DNA of 64,000 nt from Varibaculum cambriense (GTDB taxonomy: Bacteria; Actinomycetota; Actinomycetes; Actinomycetales; Actinomycetaceae), in contig NZ_JAKNHJ010000002.1 of NCBI RefSeq assembly GCF_022133705.1, positions 62,001-126,000 on the forward strand, given 5' to 3'. The position numbers and the translations under genes were made by a program. The notes beneath the pieces are model-generated. The model searched no databases. It saw nothing but the letters and a program-made list of their open reading frames with translations, and was not told where the DNA came from. Shown piece by piece: positions 16,322 to 26,398 of this stretch; position 1 is the stretch's first letter; every line of letters begins with the position of its first letter.

Positions 16322-18495
16322 GCGACGTTTCTTTTCCCTCCACCTCCTCGTGTAGCTCCCAAAATAATCAATCCCCAGACCTGGCGGGAGGGCACCTAGA
16401 ATCAGCCACCTCCTTGGCGCGCCTAGTGCTCAGCGAGTTGGTGCGCGCGGGGGTGCGTGATTTCGTGATTTGTCCGGGTTCTCGTTCTGCGCCCCTAACC
16501 TATGCTTTGGCAGCGTTAGAACAGGCAGGGGTGGTGCGTACCCATGTGCGCCTGGATGAGCGTTCTGCGGCTTTCTTCGCGCTGGGACTGGCCAAATCCG
16601 GTATCTATAAGGACGAGGACGCAGCTTACAATCCGGTAGCCCTAGTGGTCACTTCGGGGACTGCAGTGGCGGAGTTGCATGCCGGATTGCTGGAGGCTTT
16701 CCACTGCGGTATCCCGCTGATTGTCTTGAGCGCCGATCGTCCCCGTACCGCTCGCGGTACCGGAGCGAACCAAACTACCTGGCAGGAAAGGATTTTTGGG
16801 ACTGCCTGCCCGGCGGCTCTAGATATCGACGCTAGCGAGGACGCCCTGCCAGTAGTAAAAGACCGTTTGAATGCAGCTCTCGCTCAGGCCGGGGGACCCG
16901 GGGAGGGCGGACACGGGCAGCGCTGCCCGCTACATATCAATTTGTGTTTTGCGCCGCCCTTGGTGACTTCAAATACTTGGCAGATTCCCCCCGAGCTGCA
17001 AGCTCTTACCTTAGAGCAAGGGCAAAGCGCGCCCTCCTCGCAGTCATCTTGGAAAAATCAGATAGTTGCGGATGGTGAGGGTGAACCTCCCCGAAAAAAC
17101 GCAAAAACCGTGGTGGTTTTGGCCGATCAATGTCCTCCGCAGGTGACGCGGACAGCGCAAAGTTGGGGGCTCCCGGTGTTGGCGGAACCAACAGTTACCC
17201 TGAAACCGGGCAACGCGGTGCAGATCGCGCATGCTCCGCAGGTGCTTCCTGCCCTCGCTGATGAAATAGAGCAGGTGATTATAGCTGGTCATGCCACTTT
17301 GTCGCGTCCGATAAGTGCGTTGCTTTCCCGGGACGATATTCCTATCTATTGCCTGCCTAGTTTAGGAGCGAAAACTAATCTCACCGGAGAATATGTTTCT
17401 ACCACCACCGCGCAGGTAGATTCCGTTTTTCCCGCGGCCGCTAGCCCTGCCTGGTTGGCACGATGGCGCCAGGCAGCGCAAGCGGTCGAACGTGCCTACC
17501 GCACAGGTGTTGATCGTCGGGCAGTAACCGTGTGGCAAAACGCCAACTACGCGGCGATCGATCCCCGAGAATTGCCGCAGGTAGCGAAGGATATACCGGT
17601 TACGCCCTCGGAAAAAATACCTAATCTCGGTTTTGCTACCGCCGGTGAAGAGAAACACGGCGAGAATGAAGCTGCCCACCGCCTCCGTATGTCCCTTCCC
17701 GAAAGCGCTCCGGAACTAGAAGGTAGCCTGCGGGAACTGGAAATGGGGATCGATCCCTACGCTTTCGCCCGTATTTATGAGGATGTGTATGACGCGTGGG
17801 TTAACCGTGACCCTGATTCAGCTCGGGACAGTGGAACGAAGGCTAAAAAAGCTCTAAACGGCGCGGATAATCTCCTGGATAGCGGCGCCGTAGGCAGCGG
17901 TGAGAGCATACCTGCCCAGCTAGACGATAAGCAGGTGAGTGCTGCCGGTGCTCCTCCGCTGACTATGCTCGGTGCCTCTAATACGATTCGTGCTTTCGAT
18001 TTGGCAGCGCGGGGAGATCGGGGGATTACCTATTGCGCGAATCGCGGCTTGGCAGGGATCGATGGAAATATCGCGACTGCCTTGGGACTAGCCTCCGGAA
18101 CCGGGCAGGCGGTGCGGCTGATCGCCGGAGATTTAACTTGCCTGCATGATTTAACCGGGTTGCTCACCGGGGCATTGGAGGCCGCGCCGGTCTTACAGGT
18201 GTTGGTACTCAGCGATGGGGGAGGACGCATTTTCTCTACCCTTGAACACGGTGAACAGGAGAACCAGAAAGTCTTTGACCGCTATTTTTTGACGCCGCAA
18301 GATTTCGACCTTTCCTTGCTCGCGGCTGGTTTGGGTTGGGATTACCGCTGCGCAAACGACATAGAGGAACTGAAAAGGATTCTGTGCGAGAATCCGCGCC
18401 GGGAAATCGTGGAGATTAATGCTTATTTGCCGGATTTGCGGGCTCGCCGTGCCGCTTTAGAATCTGAAATCCGCCGGGAACTAGCTGCCCTTTGA
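16318..18495 (+). CDS. menD: SEPHCHC synthase MenD
   Basis: Thiamine-diphosphate enzyme that joins isochorismate and 2-oxoglutarate. The N-terminal part carries CPGSRSAPL and RLDERSAAFFALG (with the catalytic glutamate region), then LSADRP and GANQT. The ThDP-binding part near the C-terminus shows RGLAGIDGN and IAGDLTCLHD. At 725 residues it is about 130-150 longer than typical MenD. The excess is a hydrophilic, poorly conserved stretch at about residues 420-545 between the middle and ThDP domains. The start is GTG overlapping menC. Confidence 0.92.
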   Translation: MSDVSFPSTSSCSSQNNQSPDLAGGHLESATSLARLVLSELVRAGVRDFVICPGSRSAPLTYALAALEQAGVVRTHVRLDERSAAFFALGLAKSGIYKDEDAAYNPVALVVTSGTAVAELHAGLLEAFHCGIPLIVLSADRPRTARGTGANQTTWQERIFGTACPAALDIDASEDALPVVKDRLNAALAQAGGPGEGGHGQRCPLHINLCFAPPLVTSNTWQIPPELQALTLEQGQSAPSSQSSWKNQIVADGEGEPPRKNAKTVVVLADQCPPQVTRTAQSWGLPVLAEPTVTLKPGNAVQIAHAPQVLPALADEIEQVIIAGHATLSRPISALLSRDDIPIYCLPSLGAKTNLTGEYVSTTTAQVDSVFPAAASPAWLARWRQAAQAVERAYRTGVDRRAVTVWQNANYAAIDPRELPQVAKDIPVTPSEKIPNLGFATAGEEKHGENEAAHRLRMSLPESAPELEGSLRELEMGIDPYAFARIYEDVYDAWVNRDPDSARDSGTKAKKALNGADNLLDSGAVGSGESIPAQLDDKQVSAAGAPPLTMLGASNTIRAFDLAARGDRGITYCANRGLAGIDGNIATALGLASGTGQAVRLIAGDLTCLHDLTGLLTGALEAAPVLQVLVLSDGGGRIFSTLEHGEQENQKVFDRYFLTPQDFDLSLLAAGLGWDYRCANDIEELKRILCENPRREIVEINAYLPDLRARRAALESEIRRELAAL

Positions 18496-18503
18496 CCCAA
18501 GTT

Positions 18504-19886
18504 TTACGCCTGGAGGGCGCGGTAGAGAGGTGACATTTTGGTTTCGGTTTCGGCCAGTTCGCGCTGGGGATCAGAATCTGCCATGATTCCCGCCCCAGCT
18601 ATCAGTCGGTAAGTGTCAGCGCGAGCAGGGTTGCGCTGCGCGCACCGCAGGGCAATCGCCCACTCGCCCTCGCCACCAGCATCCATCCAACCGATTGGGG
18701 CGGCGTAACGGCGCCGATCCATAGCTTCGAGGGCGGACAGACGTTCGGCAGCAACTTCGCGGGGTTTGCCACAAACTGCTGCCGTGGGATGGAGCGCCGC
18801 TGCCGCACGCAGAGAAGTAACTGCCTGTTCTGCAAGGTTCTCGGCGGTAATATCGGTTGCCAAATGGGTAACATACCCCAGGTGCAGCAGGCGCGGGGCA
18901 GGTACCTGTAAATCTAAGTTCAGTTCGGTCAGCGATTCCTGGGCGCTTTGTACCGCTAAGCGATGCTCTAACTGCTCTTTGGGGTCGTTTAACAGACGTT
19001 GTTCCTGGGAAGGAACGGCGGAGCCTGCGAGGACGCGACATAGCAGCTTCCCTTCATTTACACTAGCTAGCATTTCGGGGCTGGCTCCCACCAGGTCACC
19101 AATCGCATAAGTCCAGCAAGTAGGGTATTTGTCGGCCAAGTATTTGGTGACCCTGGTCAAGGAAACATCGCGGTCAAAGGCTAGTTCTTTATCCCGGGCA
19201 AGCACGATTTTTTCCGCGCTTCCGGCGCGGATTTCTGCTACCGCGCGCCCGACTGCCGCCTTCCAGGCTTCTGGTTTTAAATGGGGGTACGTTTCGCGAA
19301 GTACCTGCGCCGGGCTGGAAGGCGATAGCGGGGATGATTGAGCAGTATGCGCTGCTGTAGGCTTCTCCGCTTCCTGTGCATTCGCCCGGCGTCCTTGGAA
19401 ATCTGCTTGCCTTGCCTGCCAGCGAGCTTGCCACAGCCAGGTGTGAGAGCCGCTGGAAACTACCGCTAAAGTCGGCACTAGTAGCAGTGAGGGGGTAGTG
19501 GCAGTAAATCCGAAACTGCCCAAAACTAGCGGCCAGTTTAGCTTTCCTGCTTCCGTATGCTTGACCCCCGTACTTCCCTCTGAAATGTCGCTCGAGTTAC
19601 CAGCAGTATTCTGAGCGTGCTTGCACAAATCCCGCCACGCGTCCTCGGCTTTAGAAAAAGCATTATCGCCGCTAAAACTGGCCTGCCAAGCGATTCCTAA
19701 ACCTGCTAACTTGAGCCTCGACCCGCTCCAAACGGTAAAGGTATCCGGGGAAGTGCTTTCCGTTGAAACTAGCCGATGGTTTTGCTCTAAAAGCCCTATT
19801 ACCTGCTCTAAGTGGCATTCATAATCGCTTAGCCGGGAGACACGGTATTGCAAAACTCCGTTTACAGGCAGGCTAGATGGACGCAC
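18504..19886 (-). CDS. menF: Isochorismate synthase
   Basis: Chorismate-binding enzyme (MenF/EntC/DhbC type), 460 residues, converting chorismate to isochorismate for MenD. The C-terminal chorismatase fold shows SAEKIVLARDKEL, HPTAAVCGKPR, the RRRYAAPIGWMDAGGEGEW block and AGAGIMADSDPQRELAETE. It converges on menD with an 8-bp gap. Menaquinone is favoured over siderophore because of the men neighbours. menA, menG and menH are not in the window. Confidence 0.92.
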   Translation of the reverse strand: MRPSSLPVNGVLQYRVSRLSDYECHLEQVIGLLEQNHRLVSTESTSPDTFTVWSGSRLKLAGLGIAWQASFSGDNAFSKAEDAWRDLCKHAQNTAGNSSDISEGSTGVKHTEAGKLNWPLVLGSFGFTATTPSLLLVPTLAVVSSGSHTWLWQARWQARQADFQGRRANAQEAEKPTAAHTAQSSPLSPSSPAQVLRETYPHLKPEAWKAAVGRAVAEIRAGSAEKIVLARDKELAFDRDVSLTRVTKYLADKYPTCWTYAIGDLVGASPEMLASVNEGKLLCRVLAGSAVPSQEQRLLNDPKEQLEHRLAVQSAQESLTELNLDLQVPAPRLLHLGYVTHLATDITAENLAEQAVTSLRAAAALHPTAAVCGKPREVAAERLSALEAMDRRRYAAPIGWMDAGGEGEWAIALRCAQRNPARADTYRLIAGAGIMADSDPQRELAETETKMSPLYRALQA

Positions 19887-20011
19887 GATTCCCCATAATA
19901 TGCCAGGAAGCTAGCCGACACGAACCTACCGGTAATATCGGCAAACGATCCCGGAACTCTAGCTTTGCACATGTAATCAGTCACAAAAGAGCGGTTATTG
20001 TTTAATCCGGT

Positions 20012-20041
20012 TTGACCAGCAATAGGGGGGCTGACTAACTT
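20012..20041 (+). promoter_or_regulatory. Promoter of the str operon
   Basis: TTGACC, 18 bp, TAACTT, giving a start near 20048 and a leader of about 235 bases before rpsL. Confidence 0.45.
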
Positions 20042-20051
20042 TAAACATGGT

Positions 20052-20104
20052 GCCCGCGATACCGGGCTCCGAACTAGCCGGATTTTCTGGCGCGGGCTCT
20101 TTTC
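20052..20104 (+). promoter_or_regulatory. Terminator-like hairpin in the rpsL leader
   Basis: GCCCGCG (20052-20058) pairs with CGCGGGC (20091-20097), enclosing a smaller CCGG/CCGG hairpin and followed by TCTTTT. It lies immediately after the predicted transcription start and about 180 bases before rpsL, so an attenuator or decay-control element is likely. Positions 20105-20283 show no gene. Confidence 0.45.
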
Positions 20105-20283
20105 CGTTGAGCTCCGGACGTTAAGGGTAAGTCAGTTAGGCGCGATCCGCTGACCACCTAGGCAAGCATCCTGTGCAGCCTTAACCTGGCGGGCCGGCCC
20201 CGGCGGTGCAGCATGCCCGTTTTCGGGGCTGATATCTTGGTACCGCGTGGCAAGTGTTTCGACATTAAGTAACAGGAGAAGTA

Positions 20284-20658
20284 GTGCCTACCATCCAACA
20301 GTTGGTCCGCAAAGGACGCTCAACTAAGAAGGCGAAGAGTAAAACTCGTGCGCTAAAGGGCTCGCCCCAGCGTCGCGGCGTTTGCACTCGTGTTTACACC
20401 ACCACCCCGAAGAAGCCGAACTCGGCATTGCGGAAAGTGGCGCGTGTTCGCCTGTCTAGCGGCATTGAAGTGACCGCTTACATCCCCGGCGAGGGACACA
20501 ATCTGCAAGAACACTCCATTGTGCTGGTGCGCGGTGGACGTGTAAAGGATCTGCCCGGTGTGCGTTTCCACATCGTGCGCGGCGCGCTGGACACCCAGGG
20601 TGTGCGTGACCGTGGCCAGGGTCGGTCCAAGTACGGCGCGAAGAAGGAGAAGAAGTAG
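20284..20658 (+). CDS. rpsL: 30S ribosomal protein S12
   Basis: Decoding-centre protein of 124 residues, standard length. The conserved loop [12 protein letters not shown] contains Lys43, and [11 protein letters not shown] contains Lys88, both the streptomycin-sensitive residues. GTG start after AGGAGAAGTA. First gene of the str operon. Confidence 0.98.
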   Translation: MPTIQQLVRKGRSTKKAKSKTRALKGSPQRRGVCTRVYTTTPKKPNSALRKVARVRLSSGIEVTAYIPGEGHNLQEHSIVLVRGGRVKDLPGVRFHIVRGALDTQGVRDRGQGRSKYGAKKEKK

Positions 20659-20659
20659 T

Positions 20660-21130
20660 ATGCCTCGTAAAGGTCCAGCTCCCAAGCGCCCTTTGGCAGT
20701 TGATCCGGTTTATAACTCGACCATTGTTACCCAGTTGGTCAATCGGGTGCTGCTAGACGGCAAGAAATCTTTGGCGGAACGTATCGTTTACGGTGCGCTC
20801 GAGGGCGTACGTGAACGTACCGAGCAGGAACCGGTAAGCGTGCTCAAACGAGCTCTAGAAAATGTTCGTCCTGCTCTAGAGGTTCGTTCTCGCCGTGTCG
20901 GTGGCGCCACCTATCAGGTACCGGTGGAAGTGCGCCCGGCGCGCGCGACCACTTTGGCGCTGCGTTGGCTGGTTGATTTTTCGCGGCAGCGCCGCGAAAA
21001 AACCATGACCGAACGCCTCATGAACGAAATTTTGGATGCTTCTAACGGCTTGGGTGCTGCGGTGAAGCGTCGTGAAGATATGCACAAGATGGCGGAGTCC
21101 AACAAGGCTTTCGCTCATTACCGCTGGTAA
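20660..21130 (+). CDS. rpsG: 30S ribosomal protein S7
   Basis: Primary 16S rRNA 3'-domain binder, 156 residues, the standard bacterial length. I start at the ATG two bases after the rpsL stop, giving [10 protein letters not shown]; a longer in-frame reading upstream overlaps rpsL and is not real. GGAGAAG inside the rpsL end acts as ribosome site. Conserved ends: [17 protein letters not shown] and HRR-type tail [15 protein letters not shown]. Confidence 0.98.
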   Translation: MPRKGPAPKRPLAVDPVYNSTIVTQLVNRVLLDGKKSLAERIVYGALEGVRERTEQEPVSVLKRALENVRPALEVRSRRVGGATYQVPVEVRPARATTLALRWLVDFSRQRREKTMTERLMNEILDASNGLGAAVKRREDMHKMAESNKAFAHYRW

Positions 21131-21151
21131 ACCTAACCGGAAGGAACGATT

Positions 21152-23305
21152 GTGGCATTAGAAGTGCTTGCTGACCTATCTCAGGTTCGCAACATCGGCA
21201 TCATGGCACACATTGATGCTGGTAAAACCACTGTAACTGAACGCATCCTGTACTACACGGGCATCAACTACAAGATTGGGGAAACCCATGATGGTGCCGG
21301 CACCATGGACTGGATGGAACAGGAAAAAGAACGCGGAATCACCATTACCTCCGCGGCAACTACCTGCTTTTGGAACGGTAAGCAGATTAACATCATTGAT
21401 ACCCCTGGTCACGTTGACTTTACTGTTGAGGTAGAGCGCTCCCTGCGCGTCCTCGACGGTGCAGTTGCCGTTTTCGACGGCAAAGAGGGCGTAGAGCCCC
21501 AGTCGGAAACCGTTTGGCGTCAGGCGGATAAGTATGACGTTCCCCGTATTTGCTTCGTCAATAAGATGGACAAACTGGGTGCGGACTTCTACTACTCGGT
21601 TAAGACTATTGAAGACCGTCTGCACGCCAAGCCGGTAGTGATGGTACTGCCGATTGGTGCTGAGGCCGAGTTTAAAGGGGTTGTTGATTTGCTGGAAATG
21701 AAAGCAATCTACTTCCCCGAGACTTTCAGCGCCGAGCAGGCTGAGAAAGCCGGCGGTAAGGTTAAAGAAGGCGACCCCACATTGGGGGCAATCTTAGAAT
21801 ACGGCGAGATTCCTGCTGATCTGCAGGCTCGCGCGGAAGAGTACCGCGAGAAACTGATTGACGCGGCCGCGGAAGCTAACGATGAATTGATGGAGGCTTA
21901 CCTGGAAAACGGGGAGCTTACCAACGAACAGATCATCGCGGGTATTCGCGAACTCACTTTGAAGAGCGAAATTTACCCGGTGTTCGCGGGTAGCGCTTTC
22001 AAGAACAAGGGTGTACAGCCGGTTCTCGATGGCGTTTTACGTTACCTGCCTTCGCCGTTGGATGTTCCCGCTCTTGAGGGACATCTACCCAGCGATGAAG
22101 AAAAGACGGTGCTTTGTCCTCCGGATAATGAGGCTCCTTTCGCTGCTTTAGCGTTTAAGATTGCCGCGCATCCTTTCTACGGCAAACTGACATACGTGCG
22201 AATTTATTCTGGGCAGATTAAGGCCGGGTCTAACCTGGCCAACGCCACCAAGGATAAGAAAGAGCGCGTTGGCAAGATTTTCCAGATGCACTCCAATAAG
22301 GAAAATCCGATTGAGGTCGCACATGCCGGTAACATTTACGCCTTCGTGGGTTTGAAAGACACCACCACTGGCGATACCTTGTGCGACAGTGACCATCCGG
22401 TAGTTTTGGAATCTATGAACTTCCCGGATCCGGTTATTCACGTGGCTATCGAGCCTAAGACCAAGGCTGACCAGGAGAAGCTAGGCATTGCGATTCAGCG
22501 CCTGGCGGAAGAAGACCCGACCTTCACCGTCCGCCTAGATGACGAGACCGGCCAGACCGTGATTGGCGGTATGGGCGAGCTCCACCTGGACGTACTGGTA
22601 GACCGGATGAAACGCGAGTTTCACGTGGAAGCAAATGTGGGCGCACCGATGGTTGCCTACCGCGAAACCATCCGTAAGACGGTCGAGGATGTAGAGTACA
22701 CTCACAAGAAGCAGACCGGTGGTTCCGGCCAGTTCGCAAAGGTACTGGTCACTTTCGAACCGCTCCCTACGGATGCGGAAGAACCATACGAGTTTGTAAA
22801 CAAGATTACCGGTGGACGTATTCCTCGCGAATACATTCCTTCGGTAGACCAGGGCATTCGCGAATCCATGGAGGGAGGCGTCTTGGCTGGTTACCCGCTA
22901 ACCGGTATTAAGGCGACCTTGACGGATGGTGCTTACCATGACGTCGACTCTTCGGAAATGGCATTCAAGATTGCCGGTAACATGGTTTTGAGGGAGGGTG
23001 CACGTCGCGCTAAGCCCGTATTGCTCGAACCGATTATGGCCGTTGAGGTCAGAACTCCGGAAGAGTACATGGGTGACGTGATGGGCGATCTTTCCTCTCG
23101 CCGCGGATTTATTCAGTCCATGGACGATGTCAATGGAGTGAAAGAAGTCCGGGCAAAGGTTCCGCTGTCGGAAATGTTTGGGTATGTGGGCGACTTGCGT
23201 TCAAAGACGCAGGGTCGCGCCGTTTACACGATGCAGTTTGACAGCTACGATGAGGTCCCCCGCTCAGTTGCTGAGGAAATCATTGCTAAGACCCGAGGCG
23301 AATAG
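21152..23305 (+). CDS. fusA: Elongation factor G
   Basis: Translocation GTPase of 717 residues. G motifs: AHIDAGKTT (G1), [11 protein letters not shown] (G2), DTPGH (G3) and NKMDK (G4). Domains II-V follow with [18 protein letters not shown] and the domain IV segment [15 protein letters not shown] start after GGAAGGAACGATT. 21 bp after rpsG. Confidence 0.98.
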   Translation: MALEVLADLSQVRNIGIMAHIDAGKTTVTERILYYTGINYKIGETHDGAGTMDWMEQEKERGITITSAATTCFWNGKQINIIDTPGHVDFTVEVERSLRVLDGAVAVFDGKEGVEPQSETVWRQADKYDVPRICFVNKMDKLGADFYYSVKTIEDRLHAKPVVMVLPIGAEAEFKGVVDLLEMKAIYFPETFSAEQAEKAGGKVKEGDPTLGAILEYGEIPADLQARAEEYREKLIDAAAEANDELMEAYLENGELTNEQIIAGIRELTLKSEIYPVFAGSAFKNKGVQPVLDGVLRYLPSPLDVPALEGHLPSDEEKTVLCPPDNEAPFAALAFKIAAHPFYGKLTYVRIYSGQIKAGSNLANATKDKKERVGKIFQMHSNKENPIEVAHAGNIYAFVGLKDTTTGDTLCDSDHPVVLESMNFPDPVIHVAIEPKTKADQEKLGIAIQRLAEEDPTFTVRLDDETGQTVIGGMGELHLDVLVDRMKREFHVEANVGAPMVAYRETIRKTVEDVEYTHKKQTGGSGQFAKVLVTFEPLPTDAEEPYEFVNKITGGRIPREYIPSVDQGIRESMEGGVLAGYPLTGIKATLTDGAYHDVDSSEMAFKIAGNMVLREGARRAKPVLLEPIMAVEVRTPEEYMGDVMGDLSSRRGFIQSMDDVNGVKEVRAKVPLSEMFGYVGDLRSKTQGRAVYTMQFDSYDEVPRSVAEEIIAKTRGE

Positions 23306-23433
23306 CCCTCGCGGGTGCCTTTTATTTTGTTAAAAATCACAGATAAACCCGTAGGAGATCATTCGCGTTGGGTGTTAACCTTTACTTTGACAACCAAGCG
23401 ATAGATAACTACCCGAGTCCAGGAGGACATTAA

Positions 23434-24624
23434 GTGGCTAAGGCTAAGTACGAGCGGACTAAACCGCACGTTAACATTGGTACTATTGGGCACGTTGACC
23501 ACGGCAAGACCACCTTGACCGCGGCTATCACCAAAGTGCTGCATGACACCTATCCGGAACTGAATGCATTTACTCCTTTCGAGGACGTAGACAACGCTCC
23601 GGAAGAACGTGAACGCGGGATTACCATTAACGTTTCCCACGTTGAATACCAGACTGAGAAGCGTCACTACGCACACGTAGACGCCCCCGGTCACGCCGAC
23701 TACATCAAGAACATGATTACCGGCGCAGCCCAGATGGATGGAGCCATCTTGGTGGTTGCCGCAACTGACGGCCCCATGGCTCAGACTCGTGAGCACGTAC
23801 TGCTCGCTCGTCAGGTGGGCGTTCCCGCCATCCTGGTCGCTCTGAACAAGTGCGACATGGTTGACGACGAAGAAATGCTGGAACTGGTTGAGGAAGAATG
23901 CCGCGACCTGCTGTCCAGCCAGGACTTCGATGGCGATAACGCTCCGATCATCCAGGTGTCTGCTTTGAAGGCGCTCGAGGGCGACGAAAAGTGGGTTGGC
24001 CAGGTTCAGAAGCTGATGGAAGCGGTTGACGAATACATTCCGGAACCGGTTCGCGATCTGGACAAGCCCTTCTTGATGCCGGTTGAGGACGTATTCACCA
24101 TTACCGGTCGTGGCACTGTGGTTACCGGTCGTGTTGAGCGCGGTACCCTTCCGCTGAACTCCGAAGTGGAAATCCTGGGTATTCGCGATCCTCAGAAGAC
24201 CACCGTTACCGGTATCGAGACCTTCCACAAGTCTATGGATACTGCTGAAGCTGGTGACAACACCGGTCTGTTGCTGCGTGGTATCAAGCGTGAAGACGTT
24301 GAGCGCGGCCAGGTTGTGGTTGCTCCCGGTTCTATCACCACCCACACCAAGTTTGAAGGTCAGGTCTACATTCTGAAGAAGGACGAAGGTGGCCGCCACA
24401 AGAGCTTCTACTCTGGCTACCGTCCCCAGTTCTACTTCCGTACCACCGACGTTACCGGCGTTATCACCCTGCCCGAGGGCAAGGAAATGGTTATGCCCGG
24501 TGACACCACCGAAATCTCGGTAGAGCTCATTCAGCCTATCGCTATGGAGGTTGGCCTCGGCTTCGCTATTCGTGAAGGTGGCCGCACCGTTGGTTCTGGT
24601 CGTGTAACCAAGATCGATCTGTAA
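23434..24624 (+). CDS. tuf: Elongation factor Tu
   Basis: GTPase delivering aminoacyl-tRNA, 396 residues. Motifs: [37 protein letters not shown] and SALKALEGD. Start GTG after AGGAGGACATTAA. A 128-bp gap after fusA with a TTGACA at 23387 suggests its own promoter as well as read-through. Codon use is strongly biased, as expected for a very highly expressed gene. Confidence 0.98.
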   Translation: MAKAKYERTKPHVNIGTIGHVDHGKTTLTAAITKVLHDTYPELNAFTPFEDVDNAPEERERGITINVSHVEYQTEKRHYAHVDAPGHADYIKNMITGAAQMDGAILVVAATDGPMAQTREHVLLARQVGVPAILVALNKCDMVDDEEMLELVEEECRDLLSSQDFDGDNAPIIQVSALKALEGDEKWVGQVQKLMEAVDEYIPEPVRDLDKPFLMPVEDVFTITGRGTVVTGRVERGTLPLNSEVEILGIRDPQKTTVTGIETFHKSMDTAEAGDNTGLLLRGIKREDVERGQVVVAPGSITTHTKFEGQVYILKKDEGGRHKSFYSGYRPQFYFRTTDVTGVITLPEGKEMVMPGDTTEISVELIQPIAMEVGLGFAIREGGRTVGSGRVTKIDL

Positions 24625-24655
24625 ACTAATCAACGATTAGTTTCTAATCTTTTCA

Positions 24656-24693
24656 GTTGTGCCTGGGAGTTAACTCCCAGGCACAACTTTTTT
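24656..24693 (+). terminator. Strong intrinsic terminator after tuf
   Basis: A perfect 16+16 base palindrome (GTTGTGCCTGGGAGTT and its complement) followed by six T, 31 bp after the tuf stop. Confidence 0.93.
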
Positions 24694-24718
24694 AATTGTC
24701 CTTCAGTTGGGGCAAGCG

Positions 24719-24820
24719 GCGGGGGATAGTTTTTCCTCCCACCCAAGAATTTGAGAAACGTAGCGACGTTTCCCAAATTCTTATGCCCACCGCACCTACT
24801 CGGATAAAACCTCCCCCCGC
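24719..24820 (-). repeat. Dispersed repeat module A, copy 2 (reverse)
   Basis: Reverse-oriented copy with arms GCGGGGGATAG and CCTCCCCCCGC. The inner palindrome is TTTGAGAAACG / CGTTTCCCAAATTC and the ACTCGGATAAAACC end is preserved. It follows the tuf terminator. Confidence 0.8.
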
Positions 24821-24864
24821 ATGCGGTACGGTGTTCTGCACCCGTAAGTGCTGCGGCTGTAAAT

Positions 24865-24955
24865 GGGCTGACCAGGTAAAAATGCGAGAGGGGGCTAGAT
24901 CCGAGCGAAGCAAGGCTCACTGGGGTCCCCCGAGCGCTTTTACAGCGGCAGCCCC
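24865..24955 (-). repeat. Dispersed repeat module B, copy 2 (reverse, divergent)
   Basis: Reverse copy with the conserved core ATGCGAGAGGGGGC .. GAGCGAAGCAAGGCTC .. GGGGTCCCCCGAGCGCTTTTAC. The outer arms differ from other copies (GGGCTGACCAGG against CAGCGGCAGCCC) but still pair in part. 25 bp further sequence to 25117 holds the promoter of the RelBE-like pair and nothing else recognised. Confidence 0.75.
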
Positions 24956-25117
24956 AATGTCAGGTGGGGATTATCTCCACTTTTGCGCGAGATAATACCC
25001 CTACCGCCACGATGTCAACCCGGTTACGGCACTATGTCATTGGAAAAAAGCCGACACCCTTGATGTGTTTGCCCATAACCGGAATACTATGAAGTTAAGG
25101 AAAGGGGAGATTGTATT

Positions 25118-25339
25118 ATGCCGATATCTATTAGTTTGACTGACGAAGAACAACGTCTAGCCTCCAGCTATGCGCGCATTCATTCAATCTCTCTTGGCGA
25201 TGCCTTTAAACAGGCGTTCTTTGAGCGGCTTGAAGATGAATACGACTTACAAATAGCGCGCGAAGCTCTTGAAGAATACGAGCGCGATGGCCGCAAATCA
25301 CGTCCCATTGAAGAACTATGGGAAGAGTGCGGTCTATGA
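25118..25339 (+). CDS. RelB/DUF6290-type antitoxin
   Basis: A 73-residue protein with a ribbon-helix-helix-like N-terminus (ISISLTDEEQRLASSYARIH) followed by helical ISLGDAFKQAFFERLEDEYD and an acidic C-terminal toxin-binding segment. It overlaps the downstream toxin by ATGA, a standard toxin-antitoxin layout. AAAGGGGAG precedes the start. In known systems such proteins bind their own promoter and neutralise the RelE partner. Confidence 0.85.
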   Translation: MPISISLTDEEQRLASSYARIHSISLGDAFKQAFFERLEDEYDLQIAREALEEYERDGRKSRPIEELWEECGL

Positions 25340-25602
25340 GATGGACCCTGCAAACATCGAAACGCTTTGATAAAGACTTTAAAAAGCTTGACCGTAACAC
25401 ACAACGCATCATAAAGGGATGGATCACTAAGCATATTTCCGGTACCGAAAACCCACGCGCCCTCGGAAAAGCTTTAACGGGAAATCTAGCTGGATTATGG
25501 CGCTATCGGATTGGGGATTATCGGCTTATAGTCGAAATCAAAGATGACCGCTTTGTTATTCTTGCACTCTTCATAAGACATCGGCGCGAAATCTATCGCT
25601 AA
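25336..25602 (+). CDS. RelE/ParE-family mRNA-interferase-type toxin
   Basis: An 88-residue protein starting at ATG 25336, which overlaps the antitoxin stop. RelE-fold features: RFDKDFKKLDRNTQRII helix pair, NPRALGKALTGNLAGLWRYRIGDYRLIVEI, and a C-terminal RHRREIYR with basic residues typical of ribosome-dependent RelE nucleases. It sits between tuf and rpsJ, where many bacteria have no gene, suggesting insertion of the pair between the str and S10 operons. Confidence 0.88.
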   Translation: MRWTLQTSKRFDKDFKKLDRNTQRIIKGWITKHISGTENPRALGKALTGNLAGLWRYRIGDYRLIVEIKDDRFVILALFIRHRREIYR

Positions 25603-25742
25603 CCCCCACAGCAGGAGTTGATGCCCAGCATCTGTTAATTCCTGTTACTTCAAAGCGGCGTTTATGCGCGGAAATTTTCGCCAAGGGAAACGCGGGGGAG
25701 GGGAAAATGGCGATATTTATTCCGAGGACGAGTTGGAGGTGG

Positions 25743-25775
25743 CGGCGACCTGTCGGAAATTCCGACAGGTCGCCG
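25743..25775. repeat. Perfect 16-bp inverted repeat
   Basis: CGGCGACCTGTCGGAA and its complement flank a single base, forming a very stable hairpin without a T-run. It lies 140 bp after the RelE-type gene. A half-unit of repeat module A (ending ACTCGGATAAA) lies at 25831-25860. Confidence 0.75.
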
Positions 25776-25901
25776 TTAATGAGAGCAAGAAAGGTCGAGC
25801 GCGGCGCTCCCTGATTGCGGCAGACAGTTTCACCGCGCCCACTCGGATAAATTTTTCCCGCTCAAGTATGGTGCCTGCGTAAGGGTATTTCTTGGCAGGC
25901 T

Positions 25902-26009
25902 GCGCGGGAACTAGGTTTTATCCGATTAGGCTAGGCGGGCGTATAACTCTGAAAATGCGTAGAGCATTTTTAGAGTTTTTGGGCGGGAGGAAAAACCTAG
26001 TTTCCGCGC
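25902..26009 (+). repeat. Dispersed repeat module A, copy 3 (forward, diverged core)
   Basis: Arms GCGCGGGAACTAGG and CCTAGTTTCCGCGC pair with one G-U. The GGTTTTATCCG start and GGGCGGGAGGAAAAACC end are retained. The inner palindrome sequence has changed to ACTCTGAAAATGC / GCATTTTTAGAGT yet still pairs. No B module accompanies it. Confidence 0.8.
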
Positions 26010-26102
26010 AGGATATTACTAAAAGCAACCCTTGCGCGGCAGAAAATAAGTGCTGCGACACGCCCGGATGCGGGGACGTGGGGTCATTCACATGAGTGCA
26101 GC

Positions 26103-26132
26103 TTGAAAGGGTTCGAGGCGGCGCGTTAGAGT
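26103..26132 (+). promoter_or_regulatory. Promoter of the S10 operon
   Basis: TTGAAA, 18 bp, TAGAGT, predicting a start near 26139 and a 260-base leader before rpsJ. Confidence 0.45.
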
Positions 26133-26255
26133 TGTTTACTGGCTCTAGTTGAAAGGTGCGCAGCGCGTACCCGCTCTCCTAGCGCCCGGTAGCAAGAACG
26201 CAGGAATCGATTCGTGCCTGGTGAAACAGTTCGCCGGGGAGCACGCAGATCACCT

Positions 26256-26279
26256 CCCTAATATGTTTTAGGGCTTTTT
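26256..26279 (+). promoter_or_regulatory. Attenuator-like terminator in the S10 leader
   Basis: CCCTAA, a 6-base loop, TTAGGG and then CTTTTT form a short intrinsic-terminator-like hairpin about 120 bases before rpsJ. Together with the rest of the 260-base leader it may mediate feedback control by a ribosomal protein (L4 in E. coli); the controlling protein here is unknown. Confidence 0.45.
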
Positions 26280-26398
26280 GCGCTTGTCACCGGCTAAGTT
26301 CGCCCCTGCGGGCTTGGCGCAAGCAAGGGAGGAAATCCCCTGGCAGGCCCGGGATAATCACCGGGGAAACATCTACGGAAGAAGAAGAGGTAGACGGA

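Noticed and set aside
23359-24633. A 424-codon open frame opposite tuf
   Set aside because: It is the antisense shadow of a highly biased tuf gene; no ribosome site and no recognisable protein family.
25864-26095. Small ORF within repeat module A copy 3
   Set aside because: It is made almost wholly of repeat sequence, and similar frames appear in other repeat copies without conservation.
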